Positions 19,811 to 22,684 of a stretch of DNA of 22,684 nucleotides are shown here, one piece after another. The stretch lies in the NCBI GenBank assembly GCA_050733695.1, contig JBOHTO010000041.1, forward strand, positions 1 to 22,684. The letters are read 5' to 3'. Position numbers and translations under genes: made by a program. Each line of letters begins with the position of its first letter. Position 1 is the stretch's first letter. The stretch comes from JBOHTO01 sp050733695 (GTDB lineage Bacteria > Gemmatimonadota > Gemmatimonadetes > Gemmatimonadales > Gemmatimonadaceae). Below the pieces are notes generated by a model. That model ran no database searches and was not told the origin of the DNA. It saw nothing but the letters and a program-made list of their open reading frames with translations.

Positions 19811-21955
19811 TCAGCCCTGGCCAGTTCCGTTTGCCGTTCGTATGATGGCGAGAAAGCGCTCGCCGTACTTCTCCAGCTTCGCCGGCCCCACTCCGCTCAC
19901 GCCGAGCATCGCATCGAGCGACGGCGGGCGCTGATCGGCCATGTCTGCAAGCGTGCGATCGGAGAAGACGACGTAAGCCGGTACGCTTGTCTCCCTGGCG
20001 ATCGTACGCCGAAGCGAGCGAAGCGATTCGAGCAGTCGCTCGTCTTCCGGCCTGACCGTTTTTCCGCCCTGCACGATGCTCGCATCCGCGCCTGCCGCGG
20101 CAGGCCGCGATCGCTGGCTCGCCGCCCTTCCCCCTCCCCCTCCCCCTCCCCTTCCCCTTCCCCTCCCCGCAGTATGCGGAGGGCGGTCGCGTGTTGCTGC
20201 AGGAGCCTTGCGGGCCGCGATCTGCCTGGGATGTGCAGTGTGTGTCCCCAGGCAGTTGTCGCAGCCAGCGCATCGGCTTGCTGCCGCAGGATCACCGAAA
20301 TATCGGAGCACGAACCCGCGACGGCAACCACGAGTGTACGCATACTTCTGCACTGCATCGAGCTTCCGCAGCTCCGCCGCTCGGCGCCGGTCGATGGCGT
20401 GCCAGTTGATTCCGGGTCCGGCGCTGCGGCCGTCGGAGTCGAGGAGCCGCACGCCGCCGCCCGTCCTCTCCCAGGTGAGGAACTGACGCGACTGCAGCTC
20501 TTCGAGCACGGGCGTGATTCCTGATGCTCCGCCCAGTCCGGGCGGCAGCCCGTCGAGGTCGATCGCCGCACCACCGGAGATGCGCTTGCCAACCGCGCGC
20601 CATAGTGCGCGCAGTACGCCGAGCTCGAGCTGCTGCCCACCGAGTTCCCGCGTGATGCGACCCGGCGCTGCCAGCAGCCTGATGAACACACGGCTGGCGG
20701 AATCGGCCTCCATGCGAATCATCCCGGCCGCGGAGAGTAGTCGAAGCGCAGACCCGATCTCGCGCTCGCTGGTCTTGCCGCGCACCGCACGGAGCAACTC
20801 GGCGGCGGACGTGGAGGCGAGCCCCGTGCGGTCTGCGGATCGTCGCAGGGCAGTGTGGACGGAATCGACCACGCGTCGCTCCGGGAATGTGCTCCTGATG
20901 AAGAACTCGTGAGTGAAGCGATCCTGAAAGGCATGGAGCAGGAAGCAATCCGAAGGAAGGCCATCGCGTCCCGCGCGTCCCGCTTCCTGGTAGTACGCCT
21001 CGAGAGTTCCCGGCATTGTGTAGTGCGCTACGACCCGGACGTTGGGTTTGTCGACGCCCATGCCGAAGGCATTCGTGGCGACGATTGCGCGCACGCCTTC
21101 GTGCATGAAGGCTTCCTGCACATCGTGCCGGCTTCGGTCGTCGAGTCCGGCATGGTAGGCCGCCGCGGGAATGCGCGCTCGGGTGAGTACATCTGCAAGT
21201 CGTTCGACCGTGCGTCGCGTCGACGCGTAGACGACGGCCAGCCCGTCGCGACTGCGCAGCGTGGCCACCAGGGCCGCGTCCTTGTCCGACTCGGTCCGCG
21301 TCGGGATCACGTGGTAGCTGAGGTTGCGCCGGTCGAAGCCGGTGACAATGACCGTGGGGTCGGCGAGCGCGAGTTGCCGCGTTATGTCGCGCCGTACATC
21401 CGGAGTTGCCGTCGCGGTCAGCGCTATTGTGGGCGGCGATCCGAGCTGCCGCCGAACGTCCGCGATGCGCCGGTAGCTCGGCCGGAAGTCGTGCCCCCAT
21501 TCGCTGATGCAGTGCGCCTCATCGACGGCGAGCAGCGATACACCGGCGGCGCCGAGTCGCTCGGCGGTGGCGCCCGCGTCGAAGCGCTCGGGTGCCACGT
21601 AGAGGAGCTTGATGTCGCCCCGGAGAGCGCGTGCGAGCCGATCCGATATAGCGCTGGAGGAGAGCGTACTGTTGATGAATGCGGCGGGGAGGTTGCGCGC
21701 GGTGAGCGCATCGACCTGATCCTTCATGAGCGAGATGAGCGGGGAGACGACGACCGTGAGACCCGGCAGCAGCAGAGCGGGAACCTGATAGCAGAGCGAC
21801 TTGCCGCCGCCGGTCGGGAGGACGACGAGCGTGTCCCGGCCGGCGAGCACGGACCGGACGGCGTCGGCCTGGCCGGGCCGGAAATCGGGGTAGGCGAAGC
21901 AGTCGCGGAGGGTGGCGCGAGCTGTCTCGAAGTCAGGTGCTGTGGCGGGCGTCAT
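19811..21955 (-). CDS. recQ: ATP-dependent DNA helicase RecQ
   Basis: This protein is 714 residues from the ATG at 21955 (721 from an ATG at 21976; neither has a clear Shine-Dalgarno sequence). It has the RecQ helicase core with FRPGQ, Walker A PTGGGKS (residues 47-53), DEAH in AVDEAHCISEWGHDFR, and YYQEAGRAGRDG. A zinc-binding RQC domain follows, whose four cysteines sit in GCRRGF...RCAGCDNC, then a winged helix, and last an HRDC domain (RPEDERLLESLRSLRRTIA to VGPAKLEKYGERFL). It unwinds duplex, forked and G-quadruplex DNA in recombination and repair. The linker before HRDC is Arg/Gly-rich (AGRGRGRGGGGGGGR) and is encoded by a G-run tract that could itself form a quadruplex. It leads a minus-strand run of four tightly spaced genes. 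Confidence 0.95.
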   Translation of the reverse strand: MTPATAPDFETARATLRDCFAYPDFRPGQADAVRSVLAGRDTLVVLPTGGGKSLCYQVPALLLPGLTVVVSPLISLMKDQVDALTARNLPAAFINSTLSSSAISDRLARALRGDIKLLYVAPERFDAGATAERLGAAGVSLLAVDEAHCISEWGHDFRPSYRRIADVRRQLGSPPTIALTATATPDVRRDITRQLALADPTVIVTGFDRRNLSYHVIPTRTESDKDAALVATLRSRDGLAVVYASTRRTVERLADVLTRARIPAAAYHAGLDDRSRHDVQEAFMHEGVRAIVATNAFGMGVDKPNVRVVAHYTMPGTLEAYYQEAGRAGRDGLPSDCFLLHAFQDRFTHEFFIRSTFPERRVVDSVHTALRRSADRTGLASTSAAELLRAVRGKTSEREIGSALRLLSAAGMIRMEADSASRVFIRLLAAPGRITRELGGQQLELGVLRALWRAVGKRISGGAAIDLDGLPPGLGGASGITPVLEELQSRQFLTWERTGGGVRLLDSDGRSAGPGINWHAIDRRRAAELRKLDAVQKYAYTRGCRRGFVLRYFGDPAAASRCAGCDNCLGTHTAHPRQIAARKAPAATRDRPPHTAGRGRGRGGGGGGGRAASQRSRPAAAGADASIVQGGKTVRPEDERLLESLRSLRRTIARETSVPAYVVFSDRTLADMADQRPPSLDAMLGVSGVGPAKLEKYGERFLAIIRTANGTGQG
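20125..20168 (-). repeat. Homopurine G-run tract (G-quadruplex-capable) inside recQ
   Basis: All 44 bases are pyrimidine on the plus strand and purine on the minus (coding) strand. There are eight G-runs of 3-5 bases separated by only one or two A. Four or more such runs with 1-2 nt loops meet the usual rule for a very stable intramolecular G-quadruplex, and the near-mirror symmetry could also allow triplex DNA. It encodes the glycine-rich linker of RecQ. Confidence 0.85.
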
Positions 21956-22193
21956 GGAGTCCACAGGATGCAACATACACGACCGCGGGGCGCATCGAAT
22001 GGAGGCGGGGGTGACGATTCTGTTCGGTGCGGCCCTGTGGCGTCTGTTTCAACCCTGCGCGCTGACGAGTCTCATTCCGGCCGATATTCATCGTCGCGCA
22101 CGCGAAGGGCGGTACGATGGAGGACAGCTTCGCAGCGCCGTTGACGGAGTCATTCACGCCCCCTGTTCGCACCCGGGATCTGCTCGACGCGGT

Positions 22194-22684
22194 GTGGAGA
22201 CGGTCCTGCAGCGAGCGCTGGAGCGGTATCCGGAGGCGAGGCCGCGGATCATCTCGGACAACGGTCCGGCGTTCATCTCCAGGGAGTTCAAGAAGTTCAT
22301 CCGCAGCACCGGCATGACGCACGTCAGAACTTCGCCCTACTATCCACAGTCGAACGGCAAGTCGGAGCGCTTGAATCAGACGGCAAAGGTCACCACGATC
22401 CGCCCCAGGCAGCCGGACTCACCCGAGATGGCGCGTCAGGTGATGACCGAGTTCAGGGAGTACTACAATCACCAGCGGCTGCACAGTGCGATCGGCTTCA
22501 TCACGCCAGCCGACATGCTGGCTGGTCATGCGGCGACGATCTGGGCGGCACGCGATCAGAAGCTGGAAGCGGCTCGGGCGCGCCGCCGAGCCCTCTGGCA
22601 GGACAGTCCGACGAAAACGGCTTCGCAGGATGGCCCAGGATCGACGACCATCACCACGGACAAGCCCAGGGCTGGGCTGCAATC
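22194..22684 (+). mobile_element. IS3-like transposase fragment (rve integrase core, C-terminal part)
   Basis: From about 22194 the plus-strand frame reads VETVLQRALERYPEARPR, then IISDNGPAFISREFKKFIR, THVRTSPYYPQSNGKSERLN and EYYNHQRLHSAIGFITPADML. These are the second aspartate (SDNG) and the catalytic glutamate (GKSER) of a DDE integrase core, with the IS3-type C-terminal signature. The first aspartate and the N-terminal half are missing. The frame stays open upstream to about 22011 but that part is not transposase-like. No stop is reached before the right edge. It looks like a 5'-truncated insertion-sequence remnant. I could not see terminal inverted repeats. Confidence 0.8.

Noticed and set aside
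19193..22144. Two long plus-strand open frames (19193-20524 and 20855-22144) across the acyl-CoA dehydrogenase and recQ region
   Set aside because: Both lie antisense to genes with complete catalytic motifs and show no family resemblance.

Overview
The window is gene-dense, high-GC bacterial chromosome. The mix of genes (an ECF sigma/anti-sigma/Spy-like trio, paired secreted amidohydrolases, an RNase E/G with an acidic linker, TTGACA-type promoters, many 4-bp start/stop overlaps) fits a soil or environmental bacterium of the Gemmatimonadota kind. That placement is a guess from gene content; no marker in the window proves it.

Layout. (1) 1-1631, minus strand: an ECF sigma factor, its zinc-finger anti-sigma factor and a secreted Spy/LTXXQ-type protein that runs off the left edge. 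(2) 1783-11522, plus strand: a probable catabolic operon. A TetR-family regulator with a palindromic operator is followed by a crotonase, an aldehyde dehydrogenase, a PcaF/PaaJ-type thiolase, a PaaG-like crotonase, a short BoxB-like diiron epoxidase, a glycerophosphodiester phosphodiesterase, a 3-hydroxyacyl-CoA dehydrogenase, a third crotonase and an amidohydrolase_2 protein. Together these could epoxidise an aromatic acyl-CoA, isomerise or open the ring, oxidise the aldehyde formed, and run beta-oxidation down to acetyl-CoA plus a dicarboxylyl-CoA. The usual partners (CoA ligase, BoxA or PaaE reductase, BoxC, PaaBCD) are absent from the window. (3) 11646-12044, minus: a small lipoprotein. 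(4) 12253-14990, plus: two overlapping secreted amidohydrolases, the second of which has lost its metal ligands. (5) 15026-15585: a segment bounded by inverted copies of a 37-bp REP-like repeat, enclosing a 94-residue gene. (6) 15662-21955, minus: rplU-rpmA with a good promoter and terminator, and, upstream of them, a compact run recQ, acyl-CoA dehydrogenase, ICMT/PEMT-type methyltransferase, RNase E/G. (7) 22194-22684, plus: an IS transposase fragment running off the right edge.

The most noteworthy points are the BoxB-like epoxidase operon without its normal partners; a 48-bp tandem repeat that duplicates, in frame, the start region of the hydroxyacyl-CoA dehydrogenase; the active/inactive amidohydrolase pair; the REP-like repeat and the small gene it brackets; and a G-quadruplex-capable tract inside recQ. 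No tRNA, rRNA or CRISPR array was seen. No stretch longer than about 300 bases lacks a gene; the largest gaps are 1632-1872, 15434-15661, 21956-22193 and 12045-12252.
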